From the NCBI GenBank assembly GCA_964471825.1, contig CAYYKD010000033.1, positions 1-44,570 on the forward strand: a stretch of 44,570 nt of DNA, given 5' to 3'. This DNA is from CAYYKD01 sp964471825. GTDB lineage: Bacteria; Spirochaetota; GWE2-31-10; CAYYKD01. This document shows, piece by piece, positions 27,753 through 36,108 of the stretch (position 1 is the first letter of the stretch; every line of letters begins with the position of its first letter). The notes beneath the pieces are model-generated. The model had not been told where the DNA came from. It worked only from the letters and a program-made list of their open reading frames with translations, and did no database searches. A program made the translations under genes and the position numbers.

Positions 27753-28223
27753 TTAAATATGGTAGTAGGTGTCTATTAATGTGTTTATTGTAAGTTTATC
27801 TTTGTCCGGGTTAGAGTAATGAATGTTTTTTTGACCCGGGTTTAGTTTCATGGGGTCAGTGAGTTGATAAATTTTGTAGTCATTACCGAAATGGTCTTTA
27901 AACTTACTTAATGCTTCAGAGTCATCTGTTGCGATAAATAAGTTTTTAGAGTTGTATTTTTTTTGTAATCTTATTAAAATCAGTTTTATATCGGTGTTTC
28001 TATAGTGAATACCGATATAGTTATCTGGTAAATCATAGGATTTTATATTCTCAACTATTTCATTTTTAACACATATACGCCATGGTAGATGAAAAGGTTT
28101 CTTTAAGTGAGATTTAATTAGGAATTTTTCAATTATTGTAGGATTGAGAAAAGTAAAAAAGAGGATCTTTTCATCACTATTTATCATAAATCGATATTTA
28201 TGCTTTATTGTTTTATCAAGCAA
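27753..28223 (-). pseudogene. Truncated fucosyltransferase-like glycosyltransferase
   Basis: A 156-residue fragment with the motif IGIHYRNTDIK (the H-x-R-x-T-D nucleotide-sugar site of NodZ / alpha-1,6-fucosyltransferase relatives) and NLFIATDDSEALSKF, which normally follows it. The chain stops at NTLIDTYYHI, just where the family would continue with its C-terminal donor-site helix; the stop is 8 bases from the right end of the IS, so the IS probably removed the 3' end. The N-terminus is also short: the open frame continues upstream to about 28250 without an ATG, so the 5' part is missing or decayed. Such enzymes decorate surface polysaccharide. Probably inactive. Confidence 0.7.
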
Positions 28224-28357
28224 ATAGTAATAGATAAGGTATTTATTTAATTTTTACCACCTTGATATTTGATAATGTGTTATTAATATGTATTTATTTG
28301 TAATATGTCAACTGATATTATTTGGATATTTGAGTTATCAATTAATATAAATTTTAG

Positions 28358-28386
28358 TTGATTTGTTTCATTCTATATGTTAAATT
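28358..28386 (+). promoter_or_regulatory. Candidate promoter of the ketosynthase-HMGS cluster
   Basis: TTGATT (28358-28363) and TAAATT (28381-28386) with 17-base spacing, about 75 bases before the ketosynthase ATG. Confidence 0.4.
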
Positions 28387-28461
28387 GCGAATGTTATTTT
28401 TAAGTTTTTCAGGGTGTTTTGTTGAATAATTTAATTTTCTAAGAAATATTTGGAGGCATTA

Positions 28462-29760
28462 ATGCAAAAGAAGAGAATCGTTATAACAGGTATGGGGGTT
28501 AATACACCGATTGGTGATACGCCGGAGATTTATTACAATAACTTAATAGCCGGAAAATCAGGTATTAAACAGATGACAAGTATTGACACTTCAAGGATTA
28601 GAGCAAAAGTTGGTGGAGACCTTGGGGATTATGATTATAAAGCTAAACTTGAGTCGTTTAAAGACAAAGTTCCTGAAGATATGTATAAAAGGGCAAAGAA
28701 AATTATCAAGACCGCACCGTTTTCAACAAGGTTAACCCTTTTGACTGCTATGGATGCTTATGCTGACTCAGGCATTCTTAATAAGAAAGATATGGATCCG
28801 ACAAGAATAGCGTGTGTTATCGGTGGTCATAATTTCCATGATAACTATATTGTAAAAAATGTTAGACAGTTCGATGAGGAACCTGAATATATAGATGGTC
28901 TTATGGGTATTGTTGTGTTTGACTCTGATGTTGCTGCAAGTATTGCTGAGACTATTCAGATCTTGGGACCTATGTATATTGTAGGCGGAACATGTACAAG
29001 TTCTGGTATTGCAATCAAGTCAGGTATCAATGAGATAATGTATAATGACTGTGATATAGCAGTTGTCGGTGGTGGGTTATTAGATTATTCAGATGTTGGT
29101 TATCAGGCATTAATTCTGGTAAGTGCTATAAGTTATAAGAGTTTCAACGATGATCCTGAAGCATCTTCCAGGCCGTATGACACAAGAAGAGAGGGGTTTG
29201 TACCTTCTCATGGTTCGGGTATTCTTGTTATAGAGGAGCTTGAGCATGCATTAAAGAGAGGTGCAAAGATCTATGCTGAGATTCTTGCTGTAGAATCCAA
29301 TTCAGATGGTAACCACCTATCTAATCCTTCAGTTGAGGGACAAACACGACTTATAAATAGGGTTCTTAATAAGGCAGGGATTAAACCAACAGATATTGAC
29401 TATGTCAACGCCCATGCAACCAGTACACCTCTTGGTGATAGAATTGAGATCAATTCTATTAAGAATGTATTTGGCGATCATGTTAAGAACATCAAGGTAA
29501 ATGCAACTAAGTCTTTGATTGGTCATACAGGTTGGACTGCTCATACAGTTGAGTTGATTGGTGCTATTATGCAGATGAACAATGGAATGATCCATCCGTC
29601 AATTAATATTGATGAGCTTGATCCGGAAGTTGCTGCAACCGGTATTGATGTTTGTGCAAATAAGGCTGTTAAACATGATGTTAAGTATCTACTCAAAAAT
29701 TCATTCGGTTTCGGCGGTATCAACTGCTGTTCTGTTATAAAGAAATGGGAAGGTAAATAA
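28462..29760 (+). CDS. Discrete beta-ketoacyl-ACP synthase, polyketide type
   Basis: A stand-alone ketosynthase of 432 residues (KAS-II/FabF fold) that would form a C-C bond between an acyl thioester and a malonyl-type extender, or decarboxylate one. The ATG at 28462 sits 5 bases after GGAGG. The catalytic triad is complete: nucleophile Cys178 in GGTCTSSG, His318 in NAHATSTPLGD and His355 in SLIGHTG. The FVPSHGSGILVIEELEHA and LKNSFGFGGINC blocks are standard. The GGTCTSS nucleophile elbow differs from the FabF form (A-C-A-T) and resembles discrete KS proteins of trans-AT polyketide clusters. The Cys is retained, whereas the decarboxylating KS of beta-branching cassettes has Ser. It is the first gene of four; a hairpin follows before the next. 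Confidence 0.9.
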   Translation: MQKKRIVITGMGVNTPIGDTPEIYYNNLIAGKSGIKQMTSIDTSRIRAKVGGDLGDYDYKAKLESFKDKVPEDMYKRAKKIIKTAPFSTRLTLLTAMDAYADSGILNKKDMDPTRIACVIGGHNFHDNYIVKNVRQFDEEPEYIDGLMGIVVFDSDVAASIAETIQILGPMYIVGGTCTSSGIAIKSGINEIMYNDCDIAVVGGGLLDYSDVGYQALILVSAISYKSFNDDPEASSRPYDTRREGFVPSHGSGILVIEELEHALKRGAKIYAEILAVESNSDGNHLSNPSVEGQTRLINRVLNKAGIKPTDIDYVNAHATSTPLGDRIEINSIKNVFGDHVKNIKVNATKSLIGHTGWTAHTVELIGAIMQMNNGMIHPSINIDELDPEVAATGIDVCANKAVKHDVKYLLKNSFGFGGINCCSVIKKWEGK

Positions 29761-29776
29761 CTTTCAATTCGTAATT

Positions 29777-29807
29777 AGGTAACTTACAACTGTAGGTTAC
29801 CTGTTTT
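29777..29807 (+). terminator. Hairpin between ketosynthase and methyltransferase genes
   Basis: AGGTAAC (29777-29783) pairs perfectly with GTTACCT (29796-29802), then GTTTTTA. A modest terminator or attenuator inside an otherwise close-packed gene set. Confidence 0.6.
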
Positions 29808-29832
29808 TATTTAAAGGTTAAAGGAGATTAGC

Positions 29833-30963
29833 TTGTTAAAAGATGATGTGCTAAAAAGACTTCTTGATGAATCAATTAAGCTTTGGCCTATGAGATGGTC
29901 AATAATTGAAAAATATTTTCAAAAATCATGTTTTGCTGCCGCTGTTGATACAGTGATGTGGGATATGGGATTTTTTAAAGTTAAAAAAGAAGAGAGAATT
30001 TATGCTGATATGGTTAAGGCTGCAGGGGTAGTTCCTGATGCTGAATATGTGTTTCAGAAACTATTGGATATATTGTGTGAAGAATCGGTTATCGAAAAAA
30101 ATGGGGATAGGTATATTTGCCTTGATAACGATCCGGATGTCCCTTCACCGGCTGAGGTGCTTGTAGAATCTGTTAAAGAAGTGCCGGAGGAATGGGCTGC
30201 TTTTCAGTGGTTATCAAGAGGGATCGGTGGACTAAAGAGGTATCTTAACGGTAAGCTTGCAGGTGAGGAAGTTATGTTTGGCCCATATGGTGATTTTACG
30301 CTAGTTGGTCAGGTTTATTATACCAGTGAAGTGTATTGCTTCTGGTCAAAGATAGCAGGTGCGACACTAACTGAGATAACTAAGGCTGCAGGCAAGAAAC
30401 TAACGATTCTTGAGGTAGGTGCAGGAACAGGTTCAGGGACAACAGAGTTTTTTACAAGTCTTGTTGATCCTAGAAAATATGTTGAGAAGTATATATTTAC
30501 AGATATTTTTAAGAAACTGGTTAAGAATGCAGCAAAGACATTTGTTGATAATTCTGATTTTATGGAATTCAAGACGCTTGACCTTTCAAAGCCACTTGAA
30601 GAGCAGGACTTTCAGATAGAATCAGTTGATATACTCTATGCTGTAAATGTTATGCACGCTCTTAATGACATTAAGACAGCATGTAAAACGATGTTTGATA
30701 TTATTAAGAAGGGTGGATTTGTTGTTCTTGGTGAGATTTCACCTCCAAAGAACAAGTTGTATAGATATATGGAGTTAACTTTTGGTTTACTTGCAAGTTA
30801 TAACAAATATGATGATAAAGATCTCAGGCCTTTGTCTCCAATACTTAGACCGGAAGAGTGGATTGATAATCTAAAAAAAGCAGGTTTTACTGATGCTATT
30901 GCAGTACCGGGTGATAGACTTGAAGGGATGGATCGGGGTGGAGCAGTGATAGTAAAAAAATAA
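29833..30963 (+). CDS. Stand-alone polyketide-type C-methyltransferase
   Basis: A 376-residue SAM-dependent methyltransferase resembling the C-methyltransferase domains inside polyketide synthases. The TTG at 29833 is supported by AAGGAGA 7 bases upstream. The N-terminal 170 residues form a helical, winged-helix-like lid as in PKS MT domains. The class I core starts with motif I LEVGAGTGSGTTEFF (residues 193-207), then KYIFTDIFKKLVKNAAKTF, matching the Y-x-F-T-D-x-S...A-x-x-x-F pattern of PKS methyltransferases. FVVLGEISPPKNKLYRYMEL is the usual late motif. It would methylate the alpha-carbon of a beta-ketoacyl-ACP. It is 23 bases ahead of the ketoreductase gene. Confidence 0.83.
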   Translation: MLKDDVLKRLLDESIKLWPMRWSIIEKYFQKSCFAAAVDTVMWDMGFFKVKKEERIYADMVKAAGVVPDAEYVFQKLLDILCEESVIEKNGDRYICLDNDPDVPSPAEVLVESVKEVPEEWAAFQWLSRGIGGLKRYLNGKLAGEEVMFGPYGDFTLVGQVYYTSEVYCFWSKIAGATLTEITKAAGKKLTILEVGAGTGSGTTEFFTSLVDPRKYVEKYIFTDIFKKLVKNAAKTFVDNSDFMEFKTLDLSKPLEEQDFQIESVDILYAVNVMHALNDIKTACKTMFDIIKKGGFVVLGEISPPKNKLYRYMELTFGLLASYNKYDDKDLRPLSPILRPEEWIDNLKKAGFTDAIAVPGDRLEGMDRGGAVIVKK

Positions 30964-30986
30964 AATATTTTTAAAAGAGGTTTGTT

Positions 30987-31784
30987 ATGTTAGAAAGTAA
31001 TTTGTTGAAAGGTAAGAACATTTTTTTGACTGGTGGTTCAAGAGGGATCGGTAAGGCGGCAGTACAGGAGCTTGCAAGACATGGAGCGAATATTGCGTTT
31101 ACATATGTTGCTAGTGAGTCTGGTGCAAAGGATACAGTTGAACTTTTAAAAGGTATTAATCCTGATATAAAGGTGAAATACTACAAAATGGATGTTAAGA
31201 ATTCTAAAGAGGTTAATCAGGTTGCCGAGAAGGCAATTGCTGAAATGGATGGAATAGATGTAGTAGTAAACAATGCCGGTATACTAAGAGATAATCTTAT
31301 ATATCATATGACTGATGAACAATGGGATGAAGTTATACAGACTCACCTTTCTGGAACATTTTATGTGTGTAGGGCGTTCTTAGAGGAGTTCATTGTTAGA
31401 AAATCCGGTAAATTTGTTAATATTTCTTCTATATGCTATGTAGGATCAGCAGGTCAAGCTAACTATTCTGCTGCTAAGGCGGGAATAATCGGCTTTACTA
31501 AGGCACTTGCTAAGGAATATGGGTATAAGAACATTCACGCAAATGTCATTGTTCCAGGGTATTTTAGGACAGAACTTACTGATGCAAATGCCTCAGAAAT
31601 GATAGTTGAACAATTTATCAGGTTGTCAATGCTTCAGAGAGAGGGGAAGGTAGAAGAGTTTGGTAAAGCAGTCGTTTTTTTCTCAAGTAGTTTGTCTGAT
31701 TTTGTTAATGGCGATGTTATGCATGTTACAGGTGGACTTGATACAATTCCGCCTAAGGATAATGCTAGGAAGAAGAAAAAGTAA
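30987..31784 (+). CDS. FabG-like 3-oxoacyl-ACP reductase (SDR)
   Basis: A short-chain dehydrogenase of 265 residues that would reduce a beta-keto thioester with NADPH. Rossmann motif TGGSRGIG is near residue 16, NNAG near 92, the catalytic Ser in ISSICYVGS and the Y-x-x-x-K pair Tyr160/Lys164 (YSAAKAG). The C-terminal VNGDVMHVTGGL is typical of FabG. The ATG at 30987 follows AAAAGAGG. A lysine-rich tail (NARKKKK) is an addition to the family. Its place between a C-methyltransferase and an HMGS homologue points to ketoreduction of a branched acyl chain rather than housekeeping fatty acid synthesis, though a general FabG role cannot be excluded. Confidence 0.88.
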   Translation: MLESNLLKGKNIFLTGGSRGIGKAAVQELARHGANIAFTYVASESGAKDTVELLKGINPDIKVKYYKMDVKNSKEVNQVAEKAIAEMDGIDVVVNNAGILRDNLIYHMTDEQWDEVIQTHLSGTFYVCRAFLEEFIVRKSGKFVNISSICYVGSAGQANYSAAKAGIIGFTKALAKEYGYKNIHANVIVPGYFRTELTDANASEMIVEQFIRLSMLQREGKVEEFGKAVVFFSSSLSDFVNGDVMHVTGGLDTIPPKDNARKKKK

Positions 31785-31804
31785 GGAATGTAAGGAGTTA
31801 TAGA

Positions 31805-33034
31805 ATGAAAGTTGGTATTGAAAAAATAAATGTCTATGGCGGAAGTCTTGTGCTTGATATAGAGAAACTTGCAATCGCCAGAGGTAGAGATGTTGATTTC
31901 TTTAAGAATGAATTGATGATTGACAGTAAATCACAATTAAATGACTATGAAGATGTTATAACAATGGCTGTTAATGCTGCACTTCCTATAATTGATGATA
32001 AGGATAGAGAGGATATTGAGCTCTGTATATTTGCAACAGAGTCAGGCCTTGACTTCTGTAAAACAAATTCTACCTATGTTTGCCGGTATCTAGGTTTAAA
32101 ACCTCAGGTTAGAAATTTTGAGATTAAAAATGCTTGTTATGCTGGTACCTGTGCAGTGCAGATGGCATTGAGCTGGATAGCCTCAAATGTTTCACCGGGT
32201 AAAAAAGCTCTAATCGTATCAGCTGACATTAACTATGATCATGAGGGTAGGGTAGGTGAAGAGGTTCCGGCTGTAGGGGCTGTTGCAATGATTATTAGTG
32301 CTAATCCAAAAGTAGTTGAGTATGAGCTTGGTAAAAATGGTTACTATACATTTGAGTGTACTGACTATGCAAGACCAACTGCAACATGGGATATTATAAA
32401 TGGTCAGGAATCATTACATGCATATCTTGACTGTGTAGATGGAGCATGGGAGCATTATAAAAAAGTAGTTGGTGGCAATATTGATTTTAATGATTATTTT
32501 AAAAGGGTTGTTTATCATACACCGTTTGGCGGTCTTGTGAGAATGGCTCATGGTAATATCCTAAAAGAAAATTATCCTGGCATTAAGAAGGCTGAGATTA
32601 AAGCGAATTTTGAAGAGAAAGTTCTAAAGTCGTTTAAGATCCCTAGATCAGTTGGAAATACTTATTCGTCAACTGTCTATACGAGTCTTGTAAGTCTATT
32701 GATGGATGATGATGGTGTAAAACCCGGTGATAGAATAGGCTTATTTTCATATGGTTCAGGTTCATGTGCTGAATTCTACAGTGCCATTGTTTGTCCCGGT
32801 GCTAAGGAATACATAAAATCACTAAAGCTTGATGATCACTTAAATGCAAGAAGGCCACTTACAGTTGATGAATTTGATACTCTTGCAAGAATGAGAAGTG
32901 CTCATGCTGAAAAACCTACATTTGAAACTGATTTTTCATATCCGGCCGGATGGTATGATAAGTATTTTAAGGGTAAAAAAATGCTTATATTAAAAGGTGT
33001 TAAGGACTGGATAAGAGAGTATGACTTTTCATAG
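31805..33034 (+). CDS. HMG-CoA synthase homologue, PksG (beta-branching) type
   Basis: A 409-residue HMG-CoA-synthase-fold enzyme. The catalytic triad is complete: Glu79 (ATESGLDF), the acetyl-accepting Cys111 (KNACYAGT) and His238 (YHTPFGG). The sequence follows the PksG type closely: VGIEKINVYGG at the N-terminus, DYEDVITMAVNAALPIID, SYGSGSCAEFYS and ARRPLTVDEFD, rather than mevalonate-pathway MvaS. PksG-type enzymes add an acetyl-ACP carbanion to the beta-keto of a polyketide chain, the first step of beta-alkylation. They normally act with an ACP, a decarboxylating KS and two enoyl-CoA hydratases; none of those last three is seen here. AAGGAG lies 9 bases before the ATG. A strong terminator follows. 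Confidence 0.9.
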   Translation: MKVGIEKINVYGGSLVLDIEKLAIARGRDVDFFKNELMIDSKSQLNDYEDVITMAVNAALPIIDDKDREDIELCIFATESGLDFCKTNSTYVCRYLGLKPQVRNFEIKNACYAGTCAVQMALSWIASNVSPGKKALIVSADINYDHEGRVGEEVPAVGAVAMIISANPKVVEYELGKNGYYTFECTDYARPTATWDIINGQESLHAYLDCVDGAWEHYKKVVGGNIDFNDYFKRVVYHTPFGGLVRMAHGNILKENYPGIKKAEIKANFEEKVLKSFKIPRSVGNTYSSTVYTSLVSLLMDDDGVKPGDRIGLFSYGSGSCAEFYSAIVCPGAKEYIKSLKLDDHLNARRPLTVDEFDTLARMRSAHAEKPTFETDFSYPAGWYDKYFKGKKMLILKGVKDWIREYDFS

Positions 33035-33045
33035 ATATTTATGAG

Positions 33046-33078
33046 AAAACGGGGCATAAGTAGCCCTGTTTTTTTTAA
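33046..33078 (+). terminator. Intrinsic terminator of the polyketide-like cluster
   Basis: AAAACGGGGC (33046-33055) pairs over 10 bp with GCCCTGTTTT (33063-33072, one G-T pair), 7-base loop, followed by Ts. Placed 12 bases after the HMGS-like stop. Confidence 0.9.
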
Positions 33079-33177
33079 GCGTGCATCGGTTTAATAATAA
33101 CCTAAACCTGCGTTATGAAGTTAGATTTAATGAATAATGTGGGTTTTAATGTACGGTGTTTTGAAAGGATTAGAAAG

Positions 33178-34014
33178 ATGTTAAGTAATGACGAATTGTA
33201 TAATAGGATAACTCAGTTTAATAATCTCACCATTATGGGGATATTAAATACAACACCTGATTCATTTAGTGATGGCAATAAATATATAAAAGTTGATGAT
33301 GCATTAAGGAAAGCTGAACAAATGATATCAGAGGGGGTTGACATTATTGATGTAGGTGGTGAATCTTCCAGACCATACAGTAAAGAGGTGGCTGTTAATG
33401 AGGAACTCGATAGGGTTGTCCCTGTTATAGAGGCGATAAAGAGGCATTTTGACATCAGCCTCTCAGTTGATACCAGGAAATCTCAGGTAGCAGAAGAGGC
33501 ACTTAAAAATGGCGTTCAGGTAATAAATGACATTAGCGGATTTAAGTTTGATGATAAAATGATTACAGTTGCAAAGAGGTATAATGCAGTGTCAGTTATT
33601 ATGCATATGAAAGGTACACCTGAGGAGATGCAGACAAACCCAACATATAAGTCAGTTGTCGAGGAGGTATATGAAGATCTTAAAAAAAGTGTATTAAAAC
33701 TTAGGCTCTCCGGGTTGGATAAAATTATTGTTGATCCCGGGTTTGGATTCGGTAAAACACTCGATCATAACTATCAATTATTAAAGCAACTTTCATATTT
33801 CAAGAATCTCGGAGTTCCAATTCTAGCCGGTATTTCAAGAAAATCTATGGTAGGTAACATTACAGAGACAGAGCCGGATAACAGACTTGGGGGAACGATT
33901 GCACTGAATACGGTTGCGGTAATTAATGGTGCAAATATTTTAAGAGTTCATGATGTAGAGGCTCATAGACAACTAAAGGTTGTAATTGAGAAGTTTATCC
34001 AAACTGGGAACTAG
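33178..34014 (+). CDS. folP: Dihydropteroate synthase
   Basis: It joins p-aminobenzoate to dihydropterin pyrophosphate in folate synthesis and is the sulfonamide target. The ATG at 33178 is preferred to one 63 bases upstream because AAAGGA lies at good spacing and the protein then has the usual length (278 residues). All family blocks are present: IMGILNTTPDSFSDGN, DVGGESSRP, SVDTRKSQV, NDISGF, IMHMKGTPEEMQTNP, DPGFGFGKT and GISRKSM. It lies after the terminator of the polyketide-like cluster and is probably a separate unit. Its end overlaps the convergent amidohydrolase by 4 bases. Confidence 0.95.
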   Translation: MLSNDELYNRITQFNNLTIMGILNTTPDSFSDGNKYIKVDDALRKAEQMISEGVDIIDVGGESSRPYSKEVAVNEELDRVVPVIEAIKRHFDISLSVDTRKSQVAEEALKNGVQVINDISGFKFDDKMITVAKRYNAVSVIMHMKGTPEEMQTNPTYKSVVEEVYEDLKKSVLKLRLSGLDKIIVDPGFGFGKTLDHNYQLLKQLSYFKNLGVPILAGISRKSMVGNITETEPDNRLGGTIALNTVAVINGANILRVHDVEAHRQLKVVIEKFIQTGN

Positions 34015-34805
34015 CTTTTTAGTATATCTGTAGCGTTTTTGTAGAAGATGTTCTCAAGATTGGATTCTGATAATTTTAACTTTAAGATGTACTCAATTTG
34101 AGATTGGTGACTTAACCATGGTGAATCAGTTCCAAATAGAATTTTTCGTGGATCATGTTTTTTTAGAATCCTGTTCAATAAGTCGAGAGGCATCTCATTT
34201 ATAAAAGAGGTTTCAAGCCAAATATCACTACCGGCAATAAGCTCTTCAACTTCGTTCCAGGCATTCCATCCACCCATGTGAGAGGCAACAATTTTTAATC
34301 CCTTTAACATTTTGTGTACTCTGAGGATTTTATCAACAGAAGCTTTTCTATTATCACCAAATCCAATGTCATATCCTGCGTGAAATAGCAAGATAAGTCC
34401 GCACTCATTAATCTGCTCATACATTGGGAACATTTTTTCCTCATCTATAGAGAAATTCTGATACATTGAGTGTAGTTTTATCCCCTTAAATCCCTCTTGA
34501 TACACTTTTACTACTCTTGAACTTATCTCGGGATCATCAGGATGGATAGAGATAAATGGAGTAATCTTCTCAGATCGAATCATAGTCGACCACTCCATAA
34601 TTGGATTGAATTGTTCAATTTTTGTTGCTATATTAGCAATGACAGAGGAGATAATATTATTGTTTTTCATAGAAAGTAACAGATCTTCTATAGTTCCATT
34701 TGTATTTGGGGTATAACTACCTGAATTTTCAGCTAACGATTCAACTGCTCTCTTGGCAATCTTATCAGGAAAAGCATGTGCATGAAAATCAATAATATTT
34801 ATCAA
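34011..34805 (-). CDS. Amidohydrolase-family metal-dependent hydrolase
   Basis: A 264-residue TIM-barrel hydrolase of the amidohydrolase-2 (ACMSD-like) group. Metal and active-site motifs are in order: DFHAHAFP (His8, His10), FKGIKLHSMYQ, LLFHAGYDIGFG, VASHMGGWNAWNE and LFGTDSPWLSH with the catalytic Asp. The likely reaction is decarboxylation or hydrolysis of a small organic acid, but no substrate can be read from the sequence. It is 24 bases after the helicase gene on the same strand and may be co-transcribed with it. Confidence 0.87.
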   Translation of the reverse strand: MINIIDFHAHAFPDKIAKRAVESLAENSGSYTPNTNGTIEDLLLSMKNNNIISSVIANIATKIEQFNPIMEWSTMIRSEKITPFISIHPDDPEISSRVVKVYQEGFKGIKLHSMYQNFSIDEEKMFPMYEQINECGLILLFHAGYDIGFGDNRKASVDKILRVHKMLKGLKIVASHMGGWNAWNEVEELIAGSDIWLETSFINEMPLDLLNRILKKHDPRKILFGTDSPWLSHQSQIEYILKLKLSESNLENIFYKNATDILKS

Positions 34806-34829
34806 TAATTACTCCAGAAAAATTATTTA

Positions 34830-36108
34830 CTATCTTCTTCTTGTTTTTTTGCCCTCAGAGGCTTTTTCAATAACAATTCTTCTACCCTTCATGTTATGTT
34901 TGAATCTTGAAAGTATGGTTTCGGCATTTTGAAATGACGCAGTTACAAATGAGAATTGATCAAACATTTCAACTCCGCTTATTTCTGTGCCTTTCACACC
35001 TGTTTGTTCTTCAAGATACTTTATGAGTTCCTTTGGTGACATTTGATCTCGTCGGCCAACTGTTATAAAGAGTCTGGTCTTGTTGCCAGATTCAAATCTA
35101 TTGCCTGAATCAAATCTGTTACCGGAGTCAAATCTGTTTCCAGAGTCAAACCTGTTTCCAGAGTCAAATCTATTTCCTGAGTCTCCTCTGCCGCCTTTAT
35201 TATAGTCCATTTTCTTAATATCCGGATAGTTTCTTATGTCAAGTTCATCGGATAGGAAATTCTTTAACAATGCTGCAATAATGGTTGATTTATCAATTTC
35301 ACCTGAAAGAGAGTCTGCAATAGCTATATAATATTCAAGATCCCCTTCTTCAATTGATTTCTTGATATCCTCAAAGAGTCGCTCTTTTTTTATTGCAATA
35401 ACTTCTTCTGCTTCAGGAACATTTTCTTTTCTGATATTTGTGTTGGTAATCTTTTTGAAGAATAAAAGTCTTCTGTATTCATCAGGAGTAATGAATGTGA
35501 TAGCAGTTCCTTCGTTACCTGCACGCCCGGTTCGTCCAATTCTGTGAACATAGGATTCAGGATCCTGTGGTAGCGAGAAGTTGATTACATGGGACAAGTT
35601 ATTTACATCTATACCACGGGCTGCAACATCTGTTGAAACAAGAACTGTTGTTTTTTTTGCCTTAAAACTTTGAAGGATGCTCTCTCTCTGTTTTTGCATT
35701 ATATCGCCATGAAGAGCTTCTGCATTATAACCTCGCATTTTCAATTTGTCGGCAATTTCATCTGCATCGATCTTAGTTCTACAGAATATTATTCCATAAA
35801 AATCATTCTCAATATCAATAATTCTTGCAAGTGCTTCGAATTTATCTGATTGTCTAACCTCAAAATAGATCTGATCTATAAGGTTGTTAGTGAGTTGCGA
35901 TTTCTTTGCTTCAATTTTTAATGCATCTTTCATGTATTTTTTTGATAGGGATACAATTCTATCAGGCATGGTTGCAGAGAATAGAAGAGATTGTCTGATT
36001 TCACCTGTATTTGATAGAATTTCATCAATATCATCGATAAATCCCATATTTAACATCTCATCAGCTTCATCTAGAACTGCATATTTTACTTTATCAATTT
36101 TTAGTGTT
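34830..36108 (-). CDS. deaD: DEAD-box RNA helicase, C-terminal part (after frameshift)
   Basis: This is the larger piece of a frameshifted helicase gene. It begins with GTLKIDKVKYAVLDEADEML, so the DEAD motif itself lies here, followed by LLFSATMPD (motif III), the helicase C domain with FCRTKIDADEIADKL, STDVAARGIDV and HRIGRTGRAG. A low-complexity linker carries five to six copies of RFDSGN. The end is a DbpA-type RNA-binding domain (RLFITVGRRDQMSPKELI to KGRRIVIEK). The architecture matches DeaD/CsdA-like helicases that remodel ribosomal or cold-stress RNA. It connects to the N-terminal part through a one-base deletion in a C run at 36109-36111 (plus strand). Confidence 0.88.
35084..35183. 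repeat. 18-bp coding tandem repeat (RFDSGN)
   Basis: Five to six copies of an 18-bp unit encode RFDSGN in the helicase linker. Copies differ at silent sites and one codes Glu for Asp, so the repeat is not freshly expanded. Confidence 0.85.

Noticed and set aside
28462..33034. Ordinary fatty-acid synthesis (fab) operon
   Set aside because: A PksG-type HMG-CoA synthase and a PKS-type C-methyltransferase are not part of fab operons, and fabD, acpP and fabZ are absent.
31805..33034. Mevalonate-pathway HMG-CoA synthase (MvaS)
   Set aside because: The N-terminal, DYEDVITMAVNAALP and C-terminal segments follow PksG, and no mevalonate genes are near; a tree would settle it.
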